Shown in pieces: positions 12,266 through 22,359 of a DNA stretch of 64,000 nucleotides (positions are counted from its first letter, which is position 1; every line of letters starts with the position of its first letter). The position numbers were made by a program, and so were the translations under genes. A model generated the notes under the pieces. It was not told where the DNA came from, did not search any database, and saw only the letters and a program-made list of their open reading frames with translations. The stretch spans positions 1,364,001 to 1,428,000 of the forward strand of contig CADCXD010000007.1 of the NCBI GenBank assembly GCA_902806575.1, in the 5' to 3' direction. The DNA is from Jackrogersella multiformis. Lineage: Eukaryota; Ascomycota; Sordariomycetes; Xylariales; Hypoxylaceae.

Positions 12266-12866
12266 GTTGGGTACCTAGGTATGTTCGGGTGGAATTGGTT
12301 ATACTGTGGTTTGGTTTGGTCAGTTTAGTTGTATCCTCTTATCTGGAGGTGGATTCGCATACGGAGCTGGTTGATTAAGTAGGTATGTCTTATTAGTGTA
12401 AGTATGTCTCAATTTAGTGGACTTGGTTTTTGGGTTTGCTAGAGAAGCTTGACGGTTTCGCGGTCAGGCTCTACGACGGGATATCTTATCTTTATGTATT
12501 CCTCACCGAAAGAGTGGCAGTGCAGTACGTACCTGCAAGTATCCGAAACTCGAACAAGGAAAGGACCAAGGATAGAGCGTCGTCATGGTATAGCTGTGGG
12601 GAAATAGGGGACTGGATACCCAGGTACATTTAGTTGATTGGACTGGGGCTCACAAACTAATTCTTTAACTCTAAGGTTATTGGCGAATAGGACGAACCAA
12701 CTCGTGTTACACACACTTTTTACTCCGCCCTTACTTACGAAGGTATACTAGTGTAAAGCTAGCTGGAGGCTGGAGCTCATATATTACCTAGCCGGTTATA
12801 AATACAATTTCATCCTTAACATCATTCTACAATTGCCTACTATTAGACAACGCATTTCGCATTTCA
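12266..12866. other. Intergenic between Cys-rich gene and GH74 end
   Basis: Holds the upstream region of the small Cys-rich gene (ATG at 12265) and the 3' side of the GH74 gene. It contains GGTACCTAGGTATG-like words close to the small gene's start (12270-12285). No further gene recognised. Confidence 0.5.
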
Positions 12867-15213
12867 TCATGTTCTCTTCTCGATTGTGCCGGAAGCATAG
12901 AAAACCCCTCGCCCGTTTGTTCCAACGTACACCTGTCCCGCGGTATTTCCACTGCCAGCAAGTTTGCAGCTATCAATGGAACCGAAGCCTTGACTGCCCT
13001 GAAGGTCTGTCCAGGAGGCGCCGTTGTCCGCGCTGCCGTACAGCCTGGGTCCCGCAGACCCCGTACCAAACGCGTACACATTCCACGTGCTTCCTGACCC
13101 GAGCCCGAGCGCGATTTGGTACGTATTCTTTAGAGTGGTAGAAACCTCTGTGAAGGAAAATCCATAGTCCGTCGAGTGGAAAATGCCTACGTCGGTCGAT
13201 ACCCAGACCTCGCCCGCCGTCCTCGGATGAGCCGCGATGTCGCGGACTACGGTGGCGCTGCCAAGCGCACCTGCTTTCGAAAACGATGTCCCGGCGTCAG
13301 TACTAACATAAAAGCTAGCTGCAGAACCACCGTAGAAGACGGTGTTGTTCTGCTTGTCTGAAACAATTACAGCACCCGACGGGAGACTAGACACCGCGGA
13401 GAAAGTGCCCTGGGACTCGGAACGTTGTACACCGCTGCCAGATGTTGACCATAGCACTATGTCTGCGTTAGCAGAGTAGGCTACTGTACCGCCGCTCATA
13501 GTAGTGCCTGCTCCTGAGTGACTACTCCAGCTCGCTCCTCCGTCACTCGAGACCGCGACCTGTGGCGATCCGGCGGAGTTGCCAATGCGGATAATGTCCT
13601 TTACAGATGTTCCAGCGTAGTCGACGCTGGTCGATGTCGACCAGATGGGGTTCATCCAGGGCGTACTAGGAGAAGTTTTCAGACTAGCTGTATCTTGAAA
13701 GGTGAACCCGCTGTCATCGCCTACAGCGGCCAGCAACTCGCTTCCCCCGGGCGGCGAAGCTAGATCTTGCACGGAAAATTCCTCGATGCCATCCGCGAGC
13801 GACTGGATCGACACTTTATGAGTTGAATCCCATTTCGTCAGATCATGACCGCCAAATACAGTCAGACCGGTAGAGTAGAGCCAATGGTCGCTATCATGGG
13901 GGTCGATTACCAACGCCTCGATCATCCATCCGAGATCTTTCGTGTCGGTGTCGATGAAGCCCGTCTGTATCCACGGCGCTTTTGAGGTCTATAAATAAAC
14001 ATCAGCCTCATCATCCACTCGTCATTTCACTAACATCCTTACCGTAAGTCCGTAGTATAGGTTCATATCTGGGTAATTAGCCCACTCCCATATCCGAGAC
14101 CAAGTAGCTCCCGAGTTAGTGGACCTGAAGATCTGTGCATCTGGCCACCATGAATTCAAGCTCGCGACGACAATTGTCCCAGGTTTCTGCATGTCTACGC
14201 CAAGCCCTCCGAAACCAAAATTCAGGTCGCTACCAGAGACCGGCGTGATGTCCTTCCAAGCACCCGCGGTGATATCATAGCGGTGCACAGCACCTAAGGT
14301 TCCATCGTATGGCCCCGTTCCATCACTGTATGTGAAGTATAAGGCCTTCTCTTCTGGTTGCAGAACACATTTGTGCGGAAAATATTTGCCCGGTTGCCCC
14401 TGGACAGGACTCCACGTCGCCCCCGCGTCCTCGGATACGTAAACGCTCGCGGTAGTGTTGTCGGCCGTACCTATGAAGATTCTTTTGGTAGCGCCACCCG
14501 TCGTGCCACCAGTAGAGTCGAATGTCACAAAAGCCAGTCCCTGCTTATCACTATTGTAACCTCCGGCATCCTTGGGATCTGGAATGTAAGTTCCAACAGC
14601 CGTGAACGAGGATACCTGAGTAAACGTAGCTCCGCCGTCCGTACTTTTCCACAGCCCGTGACCGCTACGAGCGCCGAAGTACAGGATCTTGGAGTTGGCC
14701 GGGTCGACGGCGAGACGTTCACCCATTCCTCTACCCGGCATATTTCCACCGACTTTAAAGGGGAGAGCGGTGGTGTTCCATGTAGCTCCCTTGTCACTGC
14801 TACGGATTACCGCGCCAGGTTTCGGGTCCCTAGATATCACAGCATTAGTGCCGCGCGATTCAGGGGCAATCAGGTTTAAATCGATATTTATCATACCAAT
14901 CATTTGTATACATGCCGACGGCAGCATACACCATATTCTCGTCCTGCGGGTCGAGGGCAAGCGCGTCGACGCCCCAGTTGTGCCAGTTGTCGTTGTCCGC
15001 GATGCCGTCCGTCACCGCCGCCCACGAGTCGTCGGCCGCGTTGAGCCGGTACAGGCCGCTAATGTCCGTCCGCGCGTACGCGACCCCCGAGGCCGCCGGG
15101 TGGAACACGATGCCCGGCACGAACCCGCCGCCCCCGCCGATCCGCACGTTCCGCCACGTGAGGGCCGCCGAGGCCGCCGTCGCGAGCACCTGCATCGACG
15201 CGAGGAGCTTCAT
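12867..15213 (-). CDS. GH74 xyloglucanase, secreted
   Basis: Secreted glycoside hydrolase family 74 enzyme, expected to cut the beta-1,4-glucan backbone of plant xyloglucan (endo-xyloglucanase or reducing-end-specific type). There are three exons: 15213-14897, 14829-14043 and 13988-12867. Both introns (67 and 54 nt) have good donors and acceptors, and the joins restore TNDW-DPKPGAV and YYGLT-TSKAPW. The mature frame is 741 residues. The start at 15213 gives a signal peptide (MKLLASMQVLATAASAA); an upstream in-frame start at 15273 is less suitable. The fold is two seven-bladed propellers, shown by repeated Asp-box-like SxDxGxTW motifs (SSDKGATW, STDGGATF, SEDAGATW, STNSGATW, SADNGASW). Asp50 in ARTDISGLYR and Asp459 in AVGDDSGF fall where the family's catalytic Asp pair lies (inferred). 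There is no C-terminal cellulose-binding module. Confidence 0.92.
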
Positions 15214-15523
15214 TGCCGTCGTTTTAGCTGGGCCGGTTAGAATAGGTGCGTGGGGACTAGCAGCCCTTCTCAAAAATAGAACTGGAACTGGAATTGGAAT
15301 TATAACTTAGAAATCGGTTATTTATATACAATCTGCGCACAATCTGTGCGTACGTATGGCAAGCGGCCGATGTCACCTCGCGCGCTCGATGTCCCGGGTT
15401 GCCCGTTGCCTAACTAATGTATTGGCCCGGGACGCGCACATCACGCCGTTTCGAGCACGAGGATTGCGTTCCGCGAAGCTACCTATACTACCTACACACA
15501 CCACATTACGGAGAGGGGGACGT

Positions 15524-15646
15524 GTGGGGACGCGGAACATGCCATTGTGCCCTGGTCGGTTTTTGTTTCCCCGCGAATAGAATGTCCGCCTGTCGTCCCG
15601 ATTCGGCGGGGAGGACTAGCTTCCGGGGCCGGGAACCCCTGGCTAA
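15524..15646. promoter_or_regulatory. Possible CreA/XlnR motifs upstream of GH74
   Basis: Three matches to the CreA/CRE1 consensus SYGGRG occur at 15524-15529 (GTGGGG), 15569-15574 (as CCCCGC) and 15606-15611 (GCGGGG). One match to the XlnR/XYR1 consensus GGCTAA is at 15641-15646. They lie 310-430 bp upstream of the GH74 start. Such 6-mers are common by chance, so this is only compatible with the glucose repression and inducer control known for plant-wall hydrolase genes. Confidence 0.35.
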
Positions 15647-15650
15647 GGCT

Positions 15651-16947
15651 CGTAAATGTGACACGGTGTTGTACTACGTACAGTGGCAGTACCTAGGCAT
15701 AGGCATAGGCGAGATGGGCCGGCGAGGTGGGTTGGGTTTCTTTTGGTGCATGACCTTTTGTATTTTTAACTCGTTTGTCTTTATGTTATTTTTCAGTTCT
15801 TACAGGTTGTTTTATAATAGGAGTAACATTCGAGGCGCCATGGGGCTTCTGTAGTTGATATATATACGCAATTTATGTCATAGAAAAAAATGAAAACCTA
15901 GCACCGCTTTACTCTTCACTACTACATCCGGGTTCGGGTCTATTTTCGTTTTCCCGTTTACAGGATAGATGTGGATAGTGTGTCGTATCAAGATAACTTT
16001 TGGGTAAGAGCCATCAGGTTAATTTAAGGATCCGGACTCCCCGTTGAAAAGGAGTTTATAAGCTAAAGTTAACTGACTCTCTTATAAGCGGTCCAGCTAT
16101 AATGTAAAGGTTTTCTCGAATATGATTTCAAACTGCGCAGTTATAGACGCTAGCACTGATTAATAGTAGTTTATATTGATTCATTAATCATTTTTATAAA
16201 ATTTTAATTGATTTTATTGATCGAGTCTTCTAAAAGACACACTCTTCTTAGTTACTGACTTGTAGCTTTATTTTATCATTATAAATTATAGAAATTTAAA
16301 ACCTTGTTAAGAAAGGAACTAGGTTAATAGATGGGGGAATAGGAGGTAGTATACAGATGTATACAAAGGTCGAGAATGATACATTGTAGCATCCGTAAAT
16401 ACGTATTAAAATAGTCGATTCATAATCGCAATCGTTATATTCTAACTTAAGTAGGTACATAATACTCCTAATAATAATAATAGTTGACTAACTTATACCC
16501 TACAACAAACCGTAAGGTGGACTATTAATTACCCCGGGTATCTTCTGAAGTCTTAGAGTGAATTAGAGTTAAACATTTGTGATTGTTTTCTTTGTCAAAT
16601 AGGTCTAAAGCCTGGAGTTTATGATACGTATCAATATGAGTAGCAATGACAAGCCATGTGGATGGACAAAGCATCTAGTGGGAAAGACAAAAGAATCAGG
16701 CAATTGTGGCTCAAGATTTTGAACAATAAGTTAGTCTTTCATCTCAAAGACATTACAACACTAAGACATTATTCTGCAAACCTTGGAGTTAAAATCTCAT
16801 GGTAGCCTTAAGGTTATAACCAAGAGGCTACCAATTCCCCCCTGTTGTGATTTTACTCTGTATTATTTACTGATAAGCACTAATTTTATATTCTATTCAT
16901 TCAGTTTATCATCTCCTGATACTCATAAAAACATACACATCGAAATC
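15651..16947. other. AT-rich intergenic island
   Basis: No gene recognised. From about 15850 to 16500 the sequence turns strongly AT-rich (runs such as TTAATCATTTTTATAAAATTTTAATTG), unlike the GC-rich GH74 gene. A 145-codon frame at 15417-15854 has no family resemblance and was not accepted. The end of this stretch is the upstream region of the SAR1-like gene. Confidence 0.5.
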
Positions 16948-17490
16948 ATGTGGATCATCACTCAAATCTATAATGCTCTGGTCTCGCTTGGCCTTCTCCA
17001 TAAGCGAGCCAAGCTTCTCTTCCTCGGACTCGACAACGCCGGCAAGTCGACATTATTGCTCAGGCTTAAGACCGATCACCTAGGCATCCTACAGCCCACC
17101 CAGCATCCAACCTCGCAAGAGCTCACCATCGGTAAAGTACGCTGCACGACATTCGATCTCGGCGGCCACCGGCAAGCCCGGCGTCTTTGGAAGGACTACT
17201 TCCCCGAGGTCAACGGCATTGTGTTCCTCGTGGACGCGAAGGATCCCGAGCGCTTCGCCGAGGCCAGAGAAGAGCTGGAGGGGCTCCTTGGCCTGGAGGA
17301 GCTATCGAGTATTCCGATCTTGGTCTTGGGAAATAAGATCGACGCCCCCGGTGCCGTCTCGGATGCTACGCTTCGCTCCCAGCTCGGCATCGACCATATA
17401 ATGCATCGTCATATAGAGCTTTACATGTGCTCTATAGTTGAAAGACAAGGGTACAGAGAAGGTTTTAGCTGGCTTACACAATACATCTAG
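16948..17490 (+). CDS. Divergent intronless SAR1-like GTPase
   Basis: Small GTPase of the SAR1 class, which in its usual form recruits the COPII coat at the ER. ATG at 16948 gives 180 residues and matches the conserved SAR1 start (MWII...). Visible motifs: the amphipathic N-terminal helix, P-loop GLDNAGKST (Gly27-Thr35), switch I HPTSQEL, switch II DLGGH with the SAR1-type His, the effector-like block DYFPEVNGIVFLVDA, NKID, and the terminal MCSIVERQGY. It is about 10 residues shorter than normal SAR1 (189-190) because the loop between NKID and MCS is lost and reads IDHIMHRHIELY instead. Fungal SAR1 genes normally carry introns; this one has none, so a retrocopy or paralogue is likely. It sits in an AT-rich island next to the interrupted nuclease-like gene. 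It may be a functional paralogue or a decaying copy; the frame is intact. Confidence 0.82.
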   Translation: MWIITQIYNALVSLGLLHKRAKLLFLGLDNAGKSTLLLRLKTDHLGILQPTQHPTSQELTIGKVRCTTFDLGGHRQARRLWKDYFPEVNGIVFLVDAKDPERFAEAREELEGLLGLEELSSIPILVLGNKIDAPGAVSDATLRSQLGIDHIMHRHIELYMCSIVERQGYREGFSWLTQYI

Positions 17491-17916
17491 ATAGTTGATA
17501 GAATAGGGAAGATCGCGTGGCATTGTGACGGGATGTTTGGAGTTTATACCTAGGTTAGTCATTTCACTATTAGCTGAATAAGTAGAGCGGTCAATAGATT
17601 ATCTATTTGAAGTACTTATGTACGTACCTATGTACTATATTACGGAAAATGATATATCCTTTTTAACCCATGCGTTTATGGCGTTTTTCGCCTAGGTAAC
17701 TGTTAGGCATCAGGTTAATTATCAATTCTTACCTGCATTGTCCCTATAATACTTACTCGAATACAAAACTTCGCTCTTCGAGTTCTATAAACTACCTTAA
17801 TCTTGACAATTGTTATTATACGCGAACAAGTATTGATATGTTTTGTCTAAATACGATAAGGTTCTTTTCAGAGCGAGATATTCATACTACCCAATCATCC
17901 CTCGCCAGTTCTCATA
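17491..17916. other. AT-rich spacer
   Basis: Spacer between two same-strand genes; AT-rich with GTACGTACC-like words near 17620. No gene or clear promoter element was identified beyond the expected upstream region of the next gene. Confidence 0.5.
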
Positions 17917-19365
17917 ATGGTTTCTAAAAGTCTCTCGCATAAAGGATCCTCTGGACCTCGTGAATATGTCGAGAAAGAGTCTTCTACGGAATCGTCACAA
18001 TCAAAAAAGCGAAAATTAAACCCTACATCTGAAAATGGCAGCCCGCCTGAAAAAAAGGCTCGATCTAAGCGTTGTTGTTGTTGTTATCAAACCGTCGGAG
18101 AGTTATTCGCATCTTTCGCAAAATTCGACAGTTTGAACAACGCAGAACTCGACGATTCCGACGATTCCGACGATTCTGACAATTCTGACGATTCTGGCAA
18201 TTCTGACTATTACCGTGATGCCTTTGTACTAAACTGGGTCGCATCATCCCCCGAATTTACCTTGTCTGAAGCAATCAACACACCGAAATCTATAACCAAT
18301 TCTGCCCAAGGTTTTCTCGAAATGCCAGCAGAATCTCCCTCCAGTCGAAGCATGTTATACGATGAGTTCTCATACGCTTTCGATGAGCACTCGTCCGCTT
18401 CCGATAAGTTGACCGAGGCCCTAATTACCGAACCTGAATACAGATGGAATAATCTCGAGAGAAAAGGGATTAGAATGCAAAACCGCAACGAGCCGACCCC
18501 GGACTGGGTCAACAAACTCATCGAATTGGTACAGCAAGTCCGTACGGAACCTATGGAACTTAATCCGCTAAGAAGAATAGCTGATCCATCGACGGATGAA
18601 CTAAAAAGCAAGTTCGACCAACTCGACTGTATAATGCATATGTCCCAGGAATATCTACAGAAAGATAGGGTCAAAAGGAAGTTAGTTTCGACTCTTCCTT
18701 TGGACATCGACGCGTGGAACCCATTGTATAAGGTGGTTTGTGAATCAAATGACCAGAGGTTCCTCAGCCCAAGTATGGCTAAGTTCGAGGCAACGAACCC
18801 TGTCGCAACCCCTAAGCCTGACATCCTGTACGGATACATTAGTCGCGCGATCCCGCAATTTAACAATATCGTTATGGAACGAATTCCTAAGATGTTGTCT
18901 TGCAATAGAGCAGGGGCCCTGTTTCCTTATTTGATTGTAGAAATCAAAGCAATGGGCGGTAATTTGTTCTTTGCTGGAAGTCAATGTCTAGGCGATTCAG
19001 CAGTATCTCTGTACTCTACGGAACTAATAGCCGGCCATGATAATGCTGTCTTCAGTATAGCTTTTAACGATGCACATGCGGAGTTATACATCATGTGGAC
19101 ACAATAGAGGCCTCGTGGTAAAGACGCAGATACCCACAGGCGCTATTATGGTGCAGATGAAAGGTTGCCACGGAATTTCATTATGCGTAGGTTCGCGGAT
19201 ATCAACCTACGCTACTTCAACGAGTTCGAGAAGCTTTGGAGGATCCTGCTCAACATCCACGACTGGGGATCGGGAGTCAGGTTCGATTCTATGTGTACCG
19301 AAATCGACAAATTTCGAGACTTAGCGGTCCGTGACTCCGCTGTTACAGATAGCTCTCGTGGCTAA
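17917..19365 (+). pseudogene. PD-(D/E)XK nuclease-like gene with in-frame TAG
   Basis: The frame from ATG 17917 encodes 396 residues and stops at TAG 19105-19107. The very same frame then continues for 86 more codons to TAA at 19363-19365. The product resembles the large fungal family of PD-(D/E)XK nuclease-like proteins (DUF7924 type). The N-terminus is basic and Ser-rich (nuclear-signal-like KKRK), followed by an Asp/Ser repeat (DDSDDSDDSDNSDD) near residue 90. The core carries PDILYGY and FPYLIVEIKAMGG (the D...ExK pattern) and AGSQCLGDSA. The stop falls right after the conserved AELYIMW strand, and the continuation (RRFADINLRYF, LLNIHDWG) matches the usual family C-terminus, so one nonsense change is the simplest reading. 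Stop-codon readthrough, or an intron ending at the CACAATAG, are alternatives; the latter would delete conserved sequence. Confidence 0.75.
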
Positions 19366-20038
19366 CTACCTAGGTTAGCTTATTCAGGTGAACTACCTGA
19401 CCCAGAGGGTCAACGGTCTATATAGGAATGTCTCACACTGTTTAGCTTAGATGGCTGTCTCTTCTTGAATGCAACTTTCTCACCTTGTACATAGCTATTG
19501 CTTAGTGCTACAAGTTAAGTGCTCGGATCGGCCTCTAAGCCGCGGCTTAATCTGCTTAATCATCTGGCGATTGAAAGGCAGGTAAGATAGCGGTATTTCC
19601 GAACATAATCCCGAGAGCGTTCGCGATCCTTATTAAAGAAAACCGGGCAATATGATGGATGTGATATGGTTCCTTGATGTTGGACCGGATTCCCGGCGCC
19701 GCCGGTAATATCGGACTCCGGATGATACTTACGCGGAAAGGTGCATACGCCACGGCGTGGAACATGTTTGCTACCGACCTAAGTTGGTATAGGTATATGA
19801 CGACTGCCCATGCTGAAAATGCGGAGATTTGTGCGACATCTCTTAAATATATGATACTCTCCCTTTGTTCCTTGACTTTTCTTTTTATCCTTCCCCCTCT
19901 CCGCCAACTTACCTCTCCCAAGAACTCACTTTTCAGATAGCGCCGGTGTCCAACGTTCCATCCTACAACCCATTTTCATAAATACCTCACTCACCTTAAG
20001 TACACAACTCTTCAACCCTACTCAAGATATATCTCACC
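19366..20038. other. Intergenic, CT-rich promoter of SDR gene
   Basis: No gene recognised. The last ~180 bases hold a pyrimidine-rich block (about 19858-19915) typical of fungal core promoters ahead of the short-chain dehydrogenase gene. The stretch from 19550 to 19850 has no clear function. Confidence 0.5.
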
Positions 20039-20821
20039 ATGCCTCCCATCAAAGGCCAAACCCTCCTAGTCATCGGCGGATCGTCTGGCATCGGGGCGGG
20101 CGTCGCGAAGCTCGCCGCCTCCGAGGGGGCCGACGTGTTCATCGCGTCGTCGAACCAGGCCCGCGTCGACGCCGCGGCCAAGAAGATCCAGGACGCCGTG
20201 CGGGGCGCCAGCGTGCGGGGCTTCACCTGCGACGTCAACCACGACGACGTGGAGGCCAGCCTCGAGAAGCTGTTCGCCGACGTGAAGGCGGCGGCCGGCC
20301 GGCCCATCGACCACGTCGTGTACACGGCGGCGTCGCTGGACGTGCGCCCCGTCAGCGACGTGACCGTGGGCTACCTCCGCGACAGCGTGCAGTTCACCTA
20401 CGTGGTGCCGCTGCTCATCGGCAAGCTGGCGCCGCGCTTCGTCAAGCAGAGCCACACGTCGTCGGTGACCTTCACCAGCGGCCGCGTCTCGGAGCGGCCC
20501 ATGAAGGGCGCCACCGTGGCCTCGGGCTTCGGCGCGGCCCTGCACGGCATCACGCGCGGCCTGGCCCTGGACCTGCTGCCCATCCGCGCCAACCTGGTCA
20601 GCCCCGGGTCCACCGACACGGAGATGCTGGGGACGGGCGAGGGGAGGGAGCAGATGGTGCAGTTCATGACGAAAGCGTCCCTGATGGGCAGGATCGGGAC
20701 CCCCGAGGAGGTCGCCGAGGCCTACGTCTACCTGATGAAGGACACCAACAACACGGGGAGCTGCATACACTCGAGCGGGGGCGCCTTGGTCCAGCCGGCG
20801 GGTCCTGTCAACTTCGGCTGA
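20039..20821 (+). CDS. Atypical short-chain dehydrogenase/reductase
   Basis: A 260-residue intronless SDR with very high GC at third codon positions. The Rossmann NAD(P)-binding motif GGSSGIG is at residues 13-19, the acidic CDVN is near 64-67, and VYTAAS (94-99) replaces the usual NNAG. The classical catalytic Ser is present near TSG (about 147), but the segment that should read YxxxK reads VASGFGAAL, so the active-site Tyr and Lys are replaced by Ala161 and Gly165 by my alignment. The rest (RANLVSPGSTDTEM, GRIGTPEEVAEAYVYLM, NTGSCIHSSGGALV) is ordinary SDR. Bacterial and fungal SDR subgroups lacking Tyr/Lys are known; whether they are redox-active is unclear. Cytosolic, substrate unknown. 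No neighbouring biosynthetic genes suggest a pathway. Confidence 0.88.
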   Translation: MPPIKGQTLLVIGGSSGIGAGVAKLAASEGADVFIASSNQARVDAAAKKIQDAVRGASVRGFTCDVNHDDVEASLEKLFADVKAAAGRPIDHVVYTAASLDVRPVSDVTVGYLRDSVQFTYVVPLLIGKLAPRFVKQSHTSSVTFTSGRVSERPMKGATVASGFGAALHGITRGLALDLLPIRANLVSPGSTDTEMLGTGEGREQMVQFMTKASLMGRIGTPEEVAEAYVYLMKDTNNTGSCIHSSGGALVQPAGPVNFG

Positions 20822-21559
20822 GCTTGGAGATGCGATGTCGATTCTCGGCCGGGAGCGCTGTGTGTAGACTGAAGCTTGGCGTTTCGAATATGATGCTTTG
20901 GACTACGATGGATGTTTTCACGGGATTAGTCGAGCGACTGTGCTACTACTTTGTAGTATCTTGGCCTAGTCTACTAGTTCCTTACCGGATTAGCTACACG
21001 TGTACCTAAGATAGCTGAAGAACCGTGCTAGAAATTCTGGTTGATAAAGATGGTCGATTCTCTGAGCAGTTAAGATCAGGTAGTTGCTTAGGTGGTGGGC
21101 ATTCGGGGATTGATGGGATGGGCCACCGCACAGCAGGAACGTGAGTCCCAGGTGAACATAACTTATAGGTTTATTTGTTAGTAGTGAAAAATTTAGGAGA
21201 ATATATCTACTTGTTAAAAAAAGAGCTGCGACCACTTTTCTTGTTATTAGGTGTAAAACTGTTGATTCTCGGATCCGAGTTCTCTCGAGATCATTCTTCA
21301 TTAGGGTCTTAGACGAGCTTCCGAATAAAATAGACCAAACTCATGGTTATCGACTATAACCTAGTGGCTTCGGTACTTAATTATTGATATCGATTTGAAT
21401 GTGAATCTATTTATTTATGCAACTCTAATTGTATTAAAAGCTGACAACCCAATTATGCAAATATGCACATTAATTACTAACTAATAAAAAATCCCGAATG
21501 GAAAAAATGAAATCAAAATAAATCGCAAAGAAGAAATTTCATTCAGAAGGAATAAATCT
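20822..21559. other. Intergenic, AT-rich toward tRNA
   Basis: 3' side of the SDR gene and the 3' flank of the tRNA-Ser gene. From about 21150 onward the sequence is AT-rich. Nothing else recognised. Confidence 0.5.
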
Positions 21560-21564
21560 AAAAA
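21560..21564 (-). terminator. RNA polymerase III T-run after tRNA
   Basis: Five T residues on the minus strand, about nine bases beyond the tRNA-Ser 3' end; this is the usual RNA polymerase III stop signal. Confidence 0.7.
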
Positions 21565-21572
21565 GTAAATCT

Positions 21573-21681
21573 CGACGCAGGCATGATTCGAACATACGCT
21601 CCCGAAGGAATCAGATATCGTAGATTATCCTATAATTAGAACAATTCGAGTCTGACGCGATAACCACTCCGCCACTGCGCC
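21573..21681 (-). tRNA. tRNA-Ser(CGA) with 28-nt intron
   Basis: Folds as a class II tRNA. The acceptor stem GGCGCAG pairs with CTGCGTC, followed by discriminator G. A D-arm carrying AGTGGTTA is present. Anticodon stem TCAGA/TCTGA frames loop CTCGAA...A with anticodon CGA (reads UCG Ser). A long variable arm (TCCTTCGGGAGC region) identifies it as a Ser tRNA, and the T-arm is GTATG-TTCGAAT-CATGC. A 28-nt intron sits after nucleotide 37, the canonical position; the mature length is 81. Yeast tRNA-Ser(CGA) also carries an intron. The gene stands alone. Confidence 0.92.
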
Positions 21682-22359
21682 ATTGACAAACCACCTTGAC
21701 GGTGTTGACAGCTGTGAGCTCTCACTGTGGATTTCTGCTCGATAAAAGAGTTTATATCCCGCATGTACCTAAGTGTACGTGTACCTATTACTAGGTGCGC
21801 TATTAATTACCTAGGTAGGTGGGTTGAGTGGGGCAAGGGAACAGTGGAGAGTGAATTATGTAATACGCGGCAGTGGTCCACCCCCCTTAATGGATCCAGC
21901 TATACTGTCTCTTCAGTCCCTATAACCTACCAGAATACACTTAGGCCTTGCTGCCATTCATGAAGGCTCTTGGGGTATAATTATTAATTGCCCAATACCT
22001 ACCCACCTATGTACGCTAGGTACAATAGCTCTTAATGCTTAGGTATATTTATTCATGATATAAGGTTCCCTGCTATGCTAAGTATACAGTATCGCTGTAG
22101 CCATTTAATGTACCTTGAGTATAAATTCAAAGGTACCTAACCTAACCAACCCTATTGCAATCTCCCTAGTTGGGTAGTGACAATATATATTCAAGATATA
22201 TCCAACGCTATATTTCTTTCTTTAACCCCGCCTACAATCTTCACTCTTACGCATAACTACCCACCCATACCTATCTAGTCCATACAAGCCAACTCGCCGT
22301 ATTCAACACCTACGCCATACACAAGATCCACACCACACCATAACCCCCTCCTCCCCCGA
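21682..22359. other. Intergenic, palindromic words
   Basis: No gene recognised. Contains TTACCTAGGTAGGTGG near 21808 and several GGTACCT/TACCTA words, plus a C-rich run before the stop codon of the next minus-strand gene. Confidence 0.5.

Noticed and set aside
15417..15854. 145-codon plus-strand frame with a hydrophobic C-terminus
   Set aside because: Mixed composition, no family match, overlaps the GH74 upstream region.
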